12,770 nt of DNA from JBNJDJ01 sp051744845 (lineage in GTDB: Bacteria > Bacillota > Clostridia > Peptostreptococcales > Acidaminobacteraceae), in NCBI GenBank assembly GCA_051744845.1, contig JBNJDJ010000059.1:1-12770 (forward strand). The letters run 5' to 3'. The notes beneath the pieces are model-generated. The model saw only the letters and a list, made by a program, of their open reading frames with translations, was not told where the DNA came from and did not search any database. Both the position numbers and the translations under genes were made by a program. This document shows positions 1 to 6,947 of this stretch, in pieces (positions within the stretch are counted from its first letter, which is position 1; the number at the start of each line of letters is the position of its first letter).

Positions 1-74
1 CCAATTGGAATACTCGGTAGCCAGGTAATATTTACATCTTCAGTTTTAATATAAATCTTAATTTTTCTTCCCAT
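1..74 (-). CDS. Hypothetical protein, 5' end only (runs off left edge)
   Basis: An ATG at 74 opens a frame that stays open to the window edge, giving about 24 residues that begin MGRKIKIYIKTEDVNI and end near WLPSIPI. A stop codon lies three codons upstream of the ATG, so this is the first possible ATG. A consensus SD (AAAGGAGG, on the plus strand about 112-119) lies 37 bases upstream, too far for normal use. A small hairpin (85-106) sits between SD and ATG and would bring them to about 15 bases apart. A consensus promoter at 215-243 reads towards it. The family is not recognised; too little of the protein is present to assign a function. Confidence 0.5.
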   Translation of the reverse strand, partial: MGRKIKIYIKTEDVNITWLPSIPI

Positions 75-214
75 TTGTATTTAATACTAAAAAAATGAAT
101 TTAGTACAATACCTCCTTTCTAAAAAGATTTTAATTTTAAAAAATTCACTATTATATTTATAGTTATATATTTAATAAAATCAATTTATATATTAACTAT
201 ATTAATTTATTTAT

Positions 215-243
215 ATTATAATAGCATAAATAGAATTTGTCAA
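215..243 (-). promoter_or_regulatory. Sigma-A promoter for the left-edge gene
   Basis: On the minus strand TTGACA (243-238) is followed after exactly 17 bases by TATAAT (220-215), a perfect consensus vegetative promoter. Transcription would start near 208, giving a leader of roughly 130 bases before the ATG at 74. Confidence 0.75.
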
Positions 244-335
244 TTAATTTATTTAATTTTATCAATATATTTATTAATATTATTTATTTCAATATTAATA
301 ATCCAAATTATTTTATGATTAATTATTAACATTTA

Positions 336-366
336 AAAACTTCACCTAAGCAATAAGGTGAAGTTC
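336..366 (-). terminator. Rho-independent terminator after the DUF1648 gene
   Basis: A perfect 10-bp inverted repeat (AACTTCACCT at 338-347 and AGGTGAAGTT at 356-365) with an 8-base loop. On the minus strand the stem runs into TTTTT. It lies 29 bases past the stop codon at 395 and closes the gntR/DUF1648 operon. Confidence 0.8.
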
Positions 367-394
367 ATTAATTTATTAATAAATTTAAAAGTCT

Positions 395-1483
395 TTATAA
401 TATTTTAGGTAAAATTGAAATTCCAAAAATAATTAATAATAAAACTACAATTATTAAAATAGAAATTGGATTAGCAAAATTCATTGTAAATCCTATTCCT
501 AATCTTTTTTCAATAAATATACTTGGATCATCTTTATTAAAATAAAATAAACCTAATTTCCAATATTTATCATCTTCAATATTAATCTCATCTTTTGACT
601 CTTTATGTTTTGAAAGTCTAGTTCCACCTTGTCCTGTTTTAAAAGCAGTAACTAAGATGAGAAGTAAAATAGTCCCTATAGATATATAGTTTATTAATTG
701 AAATACTTTTGGATTAATATTTAATAAGTTAATCATTTTAAAAGCATTTAATGTTAATGTTGCTAATATAATTAAGTATACTATATATAATACTTTTGAC
801 CATATACCTCTAAACTTAATATTTCTTATAATTGACTCTTTAGGGTCTTCAACATCTATTTGTTTTTTTGTATTTTTAATCGAGTAATTAACAAATATAA
901 AAATAGCTAATAAAAATATTTCAATAACCGGCAAAAATAATGCACTTATATAACTTTTATCAACAAATTGATCACCTATTCCTTTAGCATTAAAATGTAT
1001 TGGCAGACGCTTTGGTAGATTTTCATAGTTAATAATTATAAAATATCCAGTTAAAGCAATTATAATTAAAGTCAAAAAGTACCACTTATAACTAATTACC
1101 TCACTATTTATATCTTCATTAGTTACATATAAAACTTCTGACTTTTCACTTCCCCAGTTTTTTTCTCTTTTAATACTCTTAACTTCTTTTCTAGCATTTA
1201 GATAAAAAAATACATTTAATCCTATTAATCCTATTAATTCAATTATAAAAACTAAAGAGTTTTCACTAATTAGAGGATTAAAATAAGATAGTAAAATATA
1301 TATAAGTGAAACTGTCCATAATTTCTTTATATAATCTATATATATTTTTTTCATTGACTTAATATCTCTTTTTTCACTTGGTATTCTAATTCCAAAATAT
1401 AAATCTTTTCTTGTTAATTTAGGTATAACTGTATCTATAATGTTTAAAAATAATAAAATTAATAAAGAAAACTCATTAGTCAT
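395..1483 (-). CDS. DUF1648/DUF5808 multi-pass membrane protein
   Basis: Integral membrane protein of about 362 residues. Hydrophobic segments occur at the N-terminus (SLLILLFLNII), around residues 58-100, near 135-155, 182-200, 230-290 and at the C-terminus. The middle carries the DUF1648 signature (LPKRLPIHFNAKGIGDQF), which is also found in the SdpI immunity/signalling family. The C-terminal part (DDKYWKLGLFYFNKDDPSIF, then KRLGIGFTMNF) matches what I know of DUF5808. The start is taken as the ATG at 1483, because GGAAGG lies 8 bases upstream; the GTG at 1492 would overlap that SD. The start codon overlaps the gntR stop (ATGACTAA), so the two are translationally coupled. Such pairs are common in Firmicutes. 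The substrate is unknown; a role in sensing or resisting membrane-active compounds is an inference. Confidence 0.85.
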   Translation of the reverse strand: MTNEFSLLILLFLNIIDTVIPKLTRKDLYFGIRIPSEKRDIKSMKKIYIDYIKKLWTVSLIYILLSYFNPLISENSLVFIIELIGLIGLNVFFYLNARKEVKSIKREKNWGSEKSEVLYVTNEDINSEVISYKWYFLTLIIIALTGYFIIINYENLPKRLPIHFNAKGIGDQFVDKSYISALFLPVIEIFLLAIFIFVNYSIKNTKKQIDVEDPKESIIRNIKFRGIWSKVLYIVYLIILATLTLNAFKMINLLNINPKVFQLINYISIGTILLLILVTAFKTGQGGTRLSKHKESKDEINIEDDKYWKLGLFYFNKDDPSIFIEKRLGIGFTMNFANPISILIIVVLLLIIFGISILPKIL

Positions 1484-1868
1484 TTTTTTCACCTTCCTTA
1501 AATTTTTTAATAATATTCTTAGTTAACTCTAATATATCCTCTTTACCTAAACCATTAATTGTGCCTTTTGCAATAATTAATTCAAGCTCTTTTTTAACTT
1601 GTTTTTTCTTATTTTTATTTATTTTTTCTTTTTTCTCAAGAATCACTGCACCTTTAGATCTAGATACACTAATATAACCTAAACTTTTCAGTATATTATA
1701 TGCTTTTCTTACAGTATGAAGATTTATTCCTAAATCTGATGCAAAAGAACGAACCGATGGCAAACTATCATTAGGTTTTAATTCTCCTTTAGCAATAGCT
1801 AAAATAATATTGTCAACAATTTGCTGATATATTGCTTTTTCACTTTCTAATTCAATTTTGAATAACAT
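1476..1868 (-). CDS. GntR-family transcriptional regulator, YtrA-like
   Basis: A 130-residue DNA-binding protein. The N-terminal winged helix-turn-helix (about residues 10-75) has the family pattern AIYQQIVDNIILAIAKGEL, LPSVRSFASDLGIN and TVRKAYNILKSLGYI. The C-terminus is a short Lys-rich helical tail of about 50 residues rather than a ligand-binding FadR or HutC domain, which is typical of the YtrA subfamily. The ATG at 1868 is chosen because AAAGGAGGT lies just upstream; the frame continues to 1943, but that stretch is the promoter. It is probably a repressor of itself and of the coupled DUF1648 gene through the inverted repeat at 1879-1910. The effector is unknown. Confidence 0.9.
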   Translation of the reverse strand: MLFKIELESEKAIYQQIVDNIILAIAKGELKPNDSLPSVRSFASDLGINLHTVRKAYNILKSLGYISVSRSKGAVILEKKEKINKNKKKQVKKELELIIAKGTINGLGKEDILELTKNIIKKFKEGEKND

Positions 1869-1878
1869 TTTACCTCCT

Positions 1879-1918
1879 TTGTTATAGTAATTATATAACA
1901 CATATAACAAATTGTCAA
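1879..1918 (-). promoter_or_regulatory. gntR promoter with overlapping inverted-repeat operator
   Basis: TTGACA (1918-1913), a 17-base spacer and TATAAT (1895-1890) form a perfect sigma-A promoter. Overlapping it is an exact inverted repeat, TTGTTATA (1903-1910 read on the minus strand) and TATAACAA (1879-1886), separated by 16 bases that include the -10 box. A third GTTATA half-site lies in between. The position is right for autorepression by the GntR protein encoded immediately downstream. Confidence 0.75.
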
Positions 1919-1942
1919 TTTTCAACTTTATAATATATTTCA

Positions 1943-1990
1943 ATAAAAAATAGATATTTCAATATGAAATAAATCATATTAAAATATCCA
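1943..1990 (-). terminator. A+T-rich hairpin terminator of the cyclase/SEC-C operon
   Basis: Arms at 1953-1967 and 1974-1988 pair over 15 bp with one mismatch around a 6-base loop. On the minus strand the stem is followed by TATTTTTTATT. It lies just after the stop at 2016 and before the gntR promoter. The stem is almost all A:T, so its strength is uncertain. Confidence 0.55.
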
Positions 1991-2015
1991 TTCAATTACT
2001 ATAATATTAATTTAA

Positions 2016-2420
2016 TTAAAAAGGAATCCCATCAGAGTCTTTTTCAACCTCTATTTCATTTTTCTTTTCTCCTGATTTTTCTTTTTCATGTTCTTCCCAA
2101 GTTATACCGAAAGGAAATCCACCTGGTGTGTAACCAGCTATAAAATAAAATTCACTATTTTGAAACTCATTTCCTGATATTTCATCAAGTTTTTGATTTT
2201 TATTTTTGAGATTATATTCATATACTCTCTTAATTTCATTCATATACTCTTGAGAAAGACCATATTCTAATATTTCCAACTCCTGAACAGTGCAAACTTT
2301 ATTAACACCAAAATATTTTGAATAATCACTAACTACATCTTCACCTTCATAATTTTCAATCCACTTTTTAGCTACTTCTAATCTATCTTGCCTTTTATAA
2401 TTTTTTATTTTTTTATTCAC
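2016..2420 (-). CDS. Hypothetical protein with SSB-like C-terminal tip
   Basis: A 134-residue soluble, charged protein with no membrane segment. The N-terminal half is helical (RLEVAKKWIENYEGEDVVSD, then a KYFGVNKVCTVQELEILEYG stretch). A conserved-looking core follows at about 92-110, FYFIAGYTPGGFPFGITWEE. I recall similar unnamed proteins in Bacillus and Clostridia, but with no known function. The last residues, DSDGIPF, resemble the acidic IPF tip by which single-stranded DNA-binding proteins recruit partners. The start is a GTG at 2420, with AGGTGA 8 bases upstream. It lies 67 bases behind the pRiA4b ORF-3-like gene with no terminator between, so it is probably the last gene of that operon. 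Confidence 0.75.
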   Translation of the reverse strand: MNKKIKNYKRQDRLEVAKKWIENYEGEDVVSDYSKYFGVNKVCTVQELEILEYGLSQEYMNEIKRVYEYNLKNKNQKLDEISGNEFQNSEFYFIAGYTPGGFPFGITWEEHEKEKSGEKKNEIEVEKDSDGIPF

Positions 2421-2487
2421 TATTTAATCACCTTTTTTTATTTAGAAGATATCTTAACAATAGTTTCGTTTTTTAATCTCTGTCTTT

Positions 2488-3093
2488 TTAATTTTTATTA
2501 TTTTTTACTTTTTCAATCTTTCCCCAACTAGTAATATTTTTAAACTCATCTGCTGGTCCTAAATAACCACATACACCAAATCTTGGAGAATTAGCTGGAT
2601 TATCATAATTTTCTTTTAAATATTTTGGCATTTTATTTCTAGCATATATTTCAATTAATGAATCTCTCTTTTTATCAAAAAATTCTTCTTTTAATTCTAT
2701 CTTTAATTTAGTAGTTGAACCAAAATCATATTCATAAAGAATAGAATTCTTTTTATCTAATAATTTTTCTAATTTTAAATTAATAGAAAAACTACCAGTA
2801 AATCGGTTTATATCATAGTATTGATTATTATAATGAAAACTACTTAAATGATCGCAACATTCTACCCAAATATCTCTTAAAAATTGATCTAGTTGACCTA
2901 ATGTTATTTCAGATGAGACATTTATAAATAGAAAAAAATTTGTTTTATACACATCTTTTATTTTTAAAGTATAATATTTATAATTACCTTCGCTATCATT
3001 TTTATGAATTTCTGGACAAGACTTTAAATGTCTTGTAATCCCTCTATTTGTATACTCTTTACCACATACATTACATTTAACTTTTTCACTCAT
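2488..3093 (-). CDS. Zinc-finger plus pRiA4b ORF-3-like domain protein
   Basis: A 201-residue soluble protein. Residues 7-26 form a compact metal site, C7-x2-C10-x11-H22-x3-C26 (VKCNVCGKEY then RHLKSC). From about residue 40 to 190 it resembles the plasmid pRiA4b ORF-3 family: LGQLDQFLRDIWVECCDHLS, SFHYNNQYYD, the central YEYDFGSTTKLKI, and a closing CGYLGP. Members of this family often sit beside or are fused to SEC-C or zinc-binding modules; their biochemical role is not settled. The ATG at 3093 has AAAGGAG 7 bases upstream. It starts only 14 bases after the SEC-C gene, so the two are cotranscribed. Confidence 0.8.
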   Translation of the reverse strand: MSEKVKCNVCGKEYTNRGITRHLKSCPEIHKNDSEGNYKYYTLKIKDVYKTNFFLFINVSSEITLGQLDQFLRDIWVECCDHLSSFHYNNQYYDINRFTGSFSINLKLEKLLDKKNSILYEYDFGSTTKLKIELKEEFFDKKRDSLIEIYARNKMPKYLKENYDNPANSPRFGVCGYLGPADEFKNITSWGKIEKVKNNKN

Positions 3094-3107
3094 AAACTCA
3101 CTCCTTT

Positions 3108-4298
3108 TTACTTATAAATACAACATTTTTTATATTTCTTACCACTTCCACAAGGACATGGATCATTTCTTCCTATCTTCTTTTCTTTCCTTACAAAAGT
3201 TTCACTTTCACTTGTAATAATTTGGTCTAAGATATTAGGGTTATCTTTATGAAACTTATTCACTCTTAAATCACGCATCTTTTTATTTTGCTTCTCTATC
3301 ATTTTTTTCCATTTTTCTAAATTTTCATTTTCAATATTATAAAACTTATAAAGTACATATAATGATTCTATATAATCAATCTTATATGTAGGATTATTAT
3401 TTAACTCTTTTTCCAAAAGAGAAATAGCCTTTTTAGATAAGTGAGAAACTAAGGCAAATATAATTTGTATCTTTAAATCAATATCTGTTTCATTTTTATA
3501 AATTTCAAGTAATAAATCTTCACTACTTTTTAGTTTTATACCTTCTAAAATATTTAATAATGATATTTTTACATTCCTAGAAACATTTTTATAATTTTCT
3601 TTTATAAGTTTTATTATACGCTTATCACCAATTTTAATAAGCTCTTTAGAAGCAATCTCAGATATATTATCTGAACCAGTATATACTTGCTCTATAACAT
3701 AATTAATCATATCTTTATCTTTTAACATGCCAGCTAGTTGACATAAATTGATAGTTTTTACTTGTTCATATCCTGATATAGCTTCTATAGATATTTCTTT
3801 ATGAAATTTATCATAATTAAAATCTGGTCTGTCTGAAATAGCCGTTAATATTTGATAATCATTTTCAAAATCAGGATGTGTATGATCCATATTCCATAGC
3901 TGTTTCCACATGATATCGAAATCCATATCATAGTATTCAAATCTTTTTTTCATAATATCTTGTCCAAGTTGGCTCATTGGTCTAATATTTTCATTATTTT
4001 TTAATAATTCTATATTTGCATACGCAATTAATAAATCAACTGCATTTTTAATTTTTTCATCATAAAAATTAATATTAAAAAGTCTAATCAAAGTTTCTTT
4101 ATCAAAAGCATTACTATCTAACATCCTTAAATAATCTAAAATCTCTAATTTATCGTCACTTATCTCAATCATATCTATTATTTTATTAATAGCATCTAAA
4201 TCACTAATCTTTTCACATTTGAAATATTCAATTGCATAATCTCTTATAACTTTCTCATCACTTTCAATATTTTTTAAAATATTTTTTCTCTTTTCCAT
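3108..4298 (-). CDS. HEAT-like repeat protein with C-terminal SEC-C motif
   Basis: A 396-residue cytoplasmic protein. Most of it is paired amphipathic helices resembling HEAT repeats, clearest at about residues 210-300 (ASKELIKIGDKRIIKLIKEN, VKISLLNILEGI, LKIQIIFALVSHLSKKAISL). The last 24 residues are a textbook SEC-C zinc motif, GRNDPCPCGSGKKYKKCC, with ligands C381, C383, C392 and C393, as in the SecA tail. SecA's motor domains are absent, so this is not SecA; SEC-C here is probably a zinc-dependent docking tag. SD AGGAGG precedes the ATG at 4298. The gap to the cyclase gene upstream is 33 bases without a terminator. The function is not known. Confidence 0.8.
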   Translation of the reverse strand: MEKRKNILKNIESDEKVIRDYAIEYFKCEKISDLDAINKIIDMIEISDDKLEILDYLRMLDSNAFDKETLIRLFNINFYDEKIKNAVDLLIAYANIELLKNNENIRPMSQLGQDIMKKRFEYYDMDFDIMWKQLWNMDHTHPDFENDYQILTAISDRPDFNYDKFHKEISIEAISGYEQVKTINLCQLAGMLKDKDMINYVIEQVYTGSDNISEIASKELIKIGDKRIIKLIKENYKNVSRNVKISLLNILEGIKLKSSEDLLLEIYKNETDIDLKIQIIFALVSHLSKKAISLLEKELNNNPTYKIDYIESLYVLYKFYNIENENLEKWKKMIEKQNKKMRDLRVNKFHKDNPNILDQIITSESETFVRKEKKIGRNDPCPCGSGKKYKKCCIYK

Positions 4299-4331
4299 CT
4301 TTCCTCCTAAAATTTTAAATATATTTTTAAT

Positions 4332-5834
4332 TTAATCATAAACCACTTGATTTTTACCATTTTCTTTAGCTTTATATAATCTTTTATCAGCTCTATTTAC
4401 TAAATCATCTAATAAATCACTATCACTATATTTAGAAATACCTATACTTATAGTTATATTATAATTTTCATTGAAGTTATGATTCTCAATTAATTTTCTA
4501 ATATCTTCAGCTTTTTTTATTCCTTTTTCTTTATCAATTTCTAATAAAATTATAAACTCTTCTCCACCCCATCTTATTAAAAAGTCACTTTCTCTTATAT
4601 TTTGATTAATTAATGCAGTCATTTCTTTTAATACATAATCGCCTTCATTATGTCCAAATTTATCATTAATATCTTTAAAATCATCTATATCGAAAATTAA
4701 TAATGTAGTATTTTCATTCTTATTTACTATTTTTTTATAATTTTGATTTATAAAAGTTCTGTTATAAGCTTTAGTTAATTGATCTGTTATTAAAGATTGA
4801 TTTAATTTAGATTGTTTTTTATAAAATCCAGACAAATATATTAAACTAACTATTAAAATAATAAACAAATAAAACAATTTCATCTTTAAATCTCTTTTAC
4901 CAGTAAATTTGGATTTATTAGGATTTAAAAATATTAAGTATCCTACAGATTTATCTTCATAATTTTTAACATTTAATCCTACTATTGCATTATAAGTTTT
5001 ATCATTAAGTCCAATAACAAAATCTTTAGATTTGTCATTAAATTCTTCAGACAATTTATTATTAATTTCTGTTAAAATATTTTTATTTTGGAGATTTTCT
5101 AAAAAGTCATTATAAATCTCATTGTCATATAAGAAATTTTTATTAAATTTAGCGACTTTATAATTATCTATTTCGTCATCAAAAATTTTTGATTTAACTA
5201 CATCTTCTTTAATTATAAAAAATCCTTTTTGATTATACGATTGATTGACTATTTTTAAAATAGAACTATAAGACACACTAATTTCTACAGTACCAACAAA
5301 TTCATCCTTATAAAAATATGGATATACATATCTAAATCCATTAAATATTCTTCCTTCTTCAAAACCTGTTATTTCTTTTTTATTCTTATGAGCAGCTTCT
5401 AGAGTAGATCTAATACCTATTAAACTGTCTCCATATTTATCTACTTTATGAAATCTCAAAAAACTAGTAATTTTATCTTCTAGATGAAAATGTAATTGTC
5501 TAAATTCATATTTTTTCATTTCATTATAAATATCTTGATATTCATCTGAAAGTTTTGTTCTTAATTCATCTCTTTTCAATTTATCAGCATAATTAGCTTT
5601 ATAAATTAAATTTTTAATTTCTTCAGTATTAAAATGTGTATTAAATAAAAGTTTACTACTTTTTTGATAAGAATCTAAAATAGCTTCTTCTCTTAATCTA
5701 TATTCATTAATTAAAGATTTATGATAATTATTTTTTAAATTTAGATAAGATCTATATTCTAAAAAACCTAAAAATATTATTAGTATAATAATAGATACAA
5801 TGAATACTTTTGTTCTTTTTTTAATATACTTCAT
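4332..5834 (-). CDS. Membrane diguanylate cyclase with extracellular Cache sensor
   Basis: A 500-residue enzyme making cyclic di-GMP from two GTP. A membrane helix (about 9-24) leads to an extracytoplasmic sensor at 25-317. Its stretch HFHLEDKITSFLRFHK (115-130), followed by GFEEGRIFNGFRYVYP (157-172) and VGTVEISVSY, is the signature I know from double-Cache domains of the dCache_3 type. A second helix lies at about 318-336. The GGDEF domain starts at DQLTKAYNR (351); D382 in FDIDDF and GGEEF at 423-427 keep the metal and active-site residues. RESD (414-417), five residues before GGEEF, is an intact RxxD product-inhibition site. The enzyme should therefore be active and feedback-inhibited. 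No EAL domain is present. The ATG at 5834 has GGGGGA 5 bases upstream. The sensed ligand is unknown. Confidence 0.92.
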   Translation of the reverse strand: MKYIKKRTKVFIVSIIILIIFLGFLEYRSYLNLKNNYHKSLINEYRLREEAILDSYQKSSKLLFNTHFNTEEIKNLIYKANYADKLKRDELRTKLSDEYQDIYNEMKKYEFRQLHFHLEDKITSFLRFHKVDKYGDSLIGIRSTLEAAHKNKKEITGFEEGRIFNGFRYVYPYFYKDEFVGTVEISVSYSSILKIVNQSYNQKGFFIIKEDVVKSKIFDDEIDNYKVAKFNKNFLYDNEIYNDFLENLQNKNILTEINNKLSEEFNDKSKDFVIGLNDKTYNAIVGLNVKNYEDKSVGYLIFLNPNKSKFTGKRDLKMKLFYLFIILIVSLIYLSGFYKKQSKLNQSLITDQLTKAYNRTFINQNYKKIVNKNENTTLLIFDIDDFKDINDKFGHNEGDYVLKEMTALINQNIRESDFLIRWGGEEFIILLEIDKEKGIKKAEDIRKLIENHNFNENYNITISIGISKYSDSDLLDDLVNRADKRLYKAKENGKNQVVYD

Positions 5835-5866
5835 AAATCCCCCGATATTTAAATTTTTTTATAAAT

Positions 5867-5875
5867 ATTATATCA
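5867..5875 (-). promoter_or_regulatory. Extended -10 promoter for the diguanylate cyclase operon
   Basis: The minus strand has TGATATAAT, an extended TGn plus perfect -10 box (TATAAT at 5872-5867), in the gap between the 72-aa gene and the cyclase. No good -35 lies 16-18 bases upstream, which extended -10 promoters can tolerate. Confidence 0.5.
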
Positions 5876-5915
5876 TATTTTAAAAAAATAAACTTTTAAA
5901 TTTCTTCTTTAAAAT

Positions 5916-6134
5916 CTAATTGTTTTTCATTTTTTTCACATCTTTTTCTAACTTTTTAATCCTATTTTTCATATTCTTATTTGATGAAAATCTATTTTTT
6001 ATCCACTTAATTAACTTATATATTAAATAAATAATTCCTATTAGACAGATAGTATTTAAAATTTGAAAGAAAAAGCTAGCATTTAAACTTTTAAAATTTA
6101 TTTTTAAACTAGCTAATAATAAATTAAAAAACAT
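5916..6134 (-). CDS. Small membrane protein with C-terminal coiled coil
   Basis: A 72-residue protein. A hydrophobic helix at about residues 22-42 (FFFQILNTICLIGIIYLIYK) is followed by a strongly basic stretch (KWIKNRF) and a Lys-rich heptad-like tail (MKNRIKKLEKDVKKMKNN). The positive-inside rule puts the tail in the cytoplasm. The acetyltransferase stop and this ATG share one base (TAATG), with AAGGAG 10 bases upstream, so translation is coupled. I do not recognise the family. A YrzO- or phage-holin-like appearance is superficial. Confidence 0.65.
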   Translation of the reverse strand: MFFNLLLASLKINFKSLNASFFFQILNTICLIGIIYLIYKLIKWIKNRFSSNKNMKNRIKKLEKDVKKMKNN

Positions 6135-6694
6135 TAACTACTCTCCTTAATCGAAATATTACCTTCAAATTCACTAGCTAATATATCCATATATACTTCA
6201 TCATATTTCTTTTTGCCAACTTGATATGCATCTCTTCTTTTTCCAATTAATTTAAAACCTACTTTTTCATAACACTTAATAGCTCTTTTATTAAAATCAT
6301 ATACTTTTAACATAATGTTATTTAAATTTAGGATATTGAAAGCATAATCTAAAACTAATTCAATACCTTCTTTACCATAGCCTTTATCCCAATAATCTCT
6401 ATTTCCTATAAATATACCTAACTCAGCAACTCTTTGCTGAATATTTACATTTAAAAGTCCACAATTTCCAATTAATTTATCTTTTTTTAGATCAATTAAT
6501 GCGAAATTATAGCCTTCTTCATTTATTCTTTCTAAAGCTTCTTTTTCTTTTTCTATTGAATAAATCCCAGCAGCATTTCCTAAATTGATAGATATTTCCA
6601 AATCATTTATCCATTTAGTATATGTTTCTGAATCTTTTAAATTAATTGGTGATAGATAAAGTCTTTTTCCAACTATCTTTTTAAAATATTTCAT
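6134..6694 (-). CDS. GNAT-family N-acetyltransferase, RimJ/RimL-like
   Basis: A 186-residue cytoplasmic enzyme predicted to transfer acetyl from acetyl-CoA to an amine. It opens with the RimJ/L-type start VGKRLYLSPINLKDSETYTK. The acetyl-CoA motif A is intact: VAELGIFIGNRDYWDKGYGK, then EGIELVLDYAF. Motif B follows as NKRAIKCYEKVGFKLIGKRR. The ATG at 6694 is used because AAGGAG lies 5 bases before it; the in-frame GTG at 6700 would overlap that SD. The substrate cannot be told: ribosomal protein, aminoglycoside and small-molecule acetyltransferases share these motifs. It is cotranscribed with the 72-residue membrane protein from the promoter at 6715-6744. Confidence 0.9.
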   Translation of the reverse strand: MKYFKKIVGKRLYLSPINLKDSETYTKWINDLEISINLGNAAGIYSIEKEKEALERINEEGYNFALIDLKKDKLIGNCGLLNVNIQQRVAELGIFIGNRDYWDKGYGKEGIELVLDYAFNILNLNNIMLKVYDFNKRAIKCYEKVGFKLIGKRRDAYQVGKKKYDEVYMDILASEFEGNISIKESS

Positions 6695-6714
6695 AAACAC
6701 TCCTTTTTTATCTT

Positions 6715-6744
6715 ATTTTAACATAATTAACTTCTATATGTCTA
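6715..6744 (-). promoter_or_regulatory. Sigma-A promoter for the acetyltransferase gene
   Basis: TAGACA (6744-6739), an 18-base spacer and TAAAAT (6720-6715), with an extended TGT just before the -10. Each box differs from consensus by one base. Transcription would start within about 15 bases of the SD. Confidence 0.55.
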
Positions 6745-6903
6745 TTGTATTATTATTTTAAGTTTAATATTGCTACTATAGTTAAACACCTAATTTAATA
6801 TTTTCAACTATTTATTATTTTAGTTTTTTTGAAAATACTTTTATAATATATGATTTTGAAAAAAATATACATTTTGAAATCTAACACAATTTCTATAATA
6901 AAT

Positions 6904-6928
6904 GTTTAAATCATTTATATCTGGGTAA
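6904..6928 (+). promoter_or_regulatory. SigB-like promoter of the flagellin-like gene
   Basis: GTTTAA (6904-6909), 13 bases and GGGTAA (6923-6928). The Bacillus SigB consensus is GTTTAA, 12-15 bases, GGGTAT. The start would fall near 6935, only a dozen bases before the ATG at 6948. The same boxes with the same spacing precede the next plus-strand gene. A sigma-A-like TATAAT at 6894-6899 without a clear -35 is an alternative. Confidence 0.55.
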
Positions 6929-6947
6929 TAAGTAACTGGGTGATACT

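Larger units (their letters stand above)
75..394. other. 320-bp intergenic region, extremely A+T-rich
   Basis: This gap holds the leader and promoter of the left-edge gene (75-243) and the terminator of the DUF1648 gene (336-366). The rest is low-complexity A/T with imperfect short palindromes such as TTAACTATATTAA around 192-206. I see no open reading frame with a ribosome binding site and no RNA gene in it. Confidence 0.6.

Noticed and set aside
121..335. A/T repeats and small palindromes as a replication origin or repeat array
   Set aside because: No DnaA boxes, iterons or regular unit length; the pattern is what very A+T-rich spacer sequence produces.
1869..1943. 25-residue N-terminal extension of the GntR protein
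   Set aside because: The stretch contains the -35 and -10 boxes and the operator, and AAAGGAGG sits immediately before the ATG at 1868.
3108..3180. SEC-C motif taken as a SecA C-terminus
   Set aside because: The rest of the protein is helical-repeat-like and has no Walker or DEAD motor motifs.
5876..5915. Possible terminator after the 72-aa gene (ATTTTAAA...TTTAAAAT)
   Set aside because: Only A:T pairs with a long loop, overlapping the cyclase promoter region; too weak to call.
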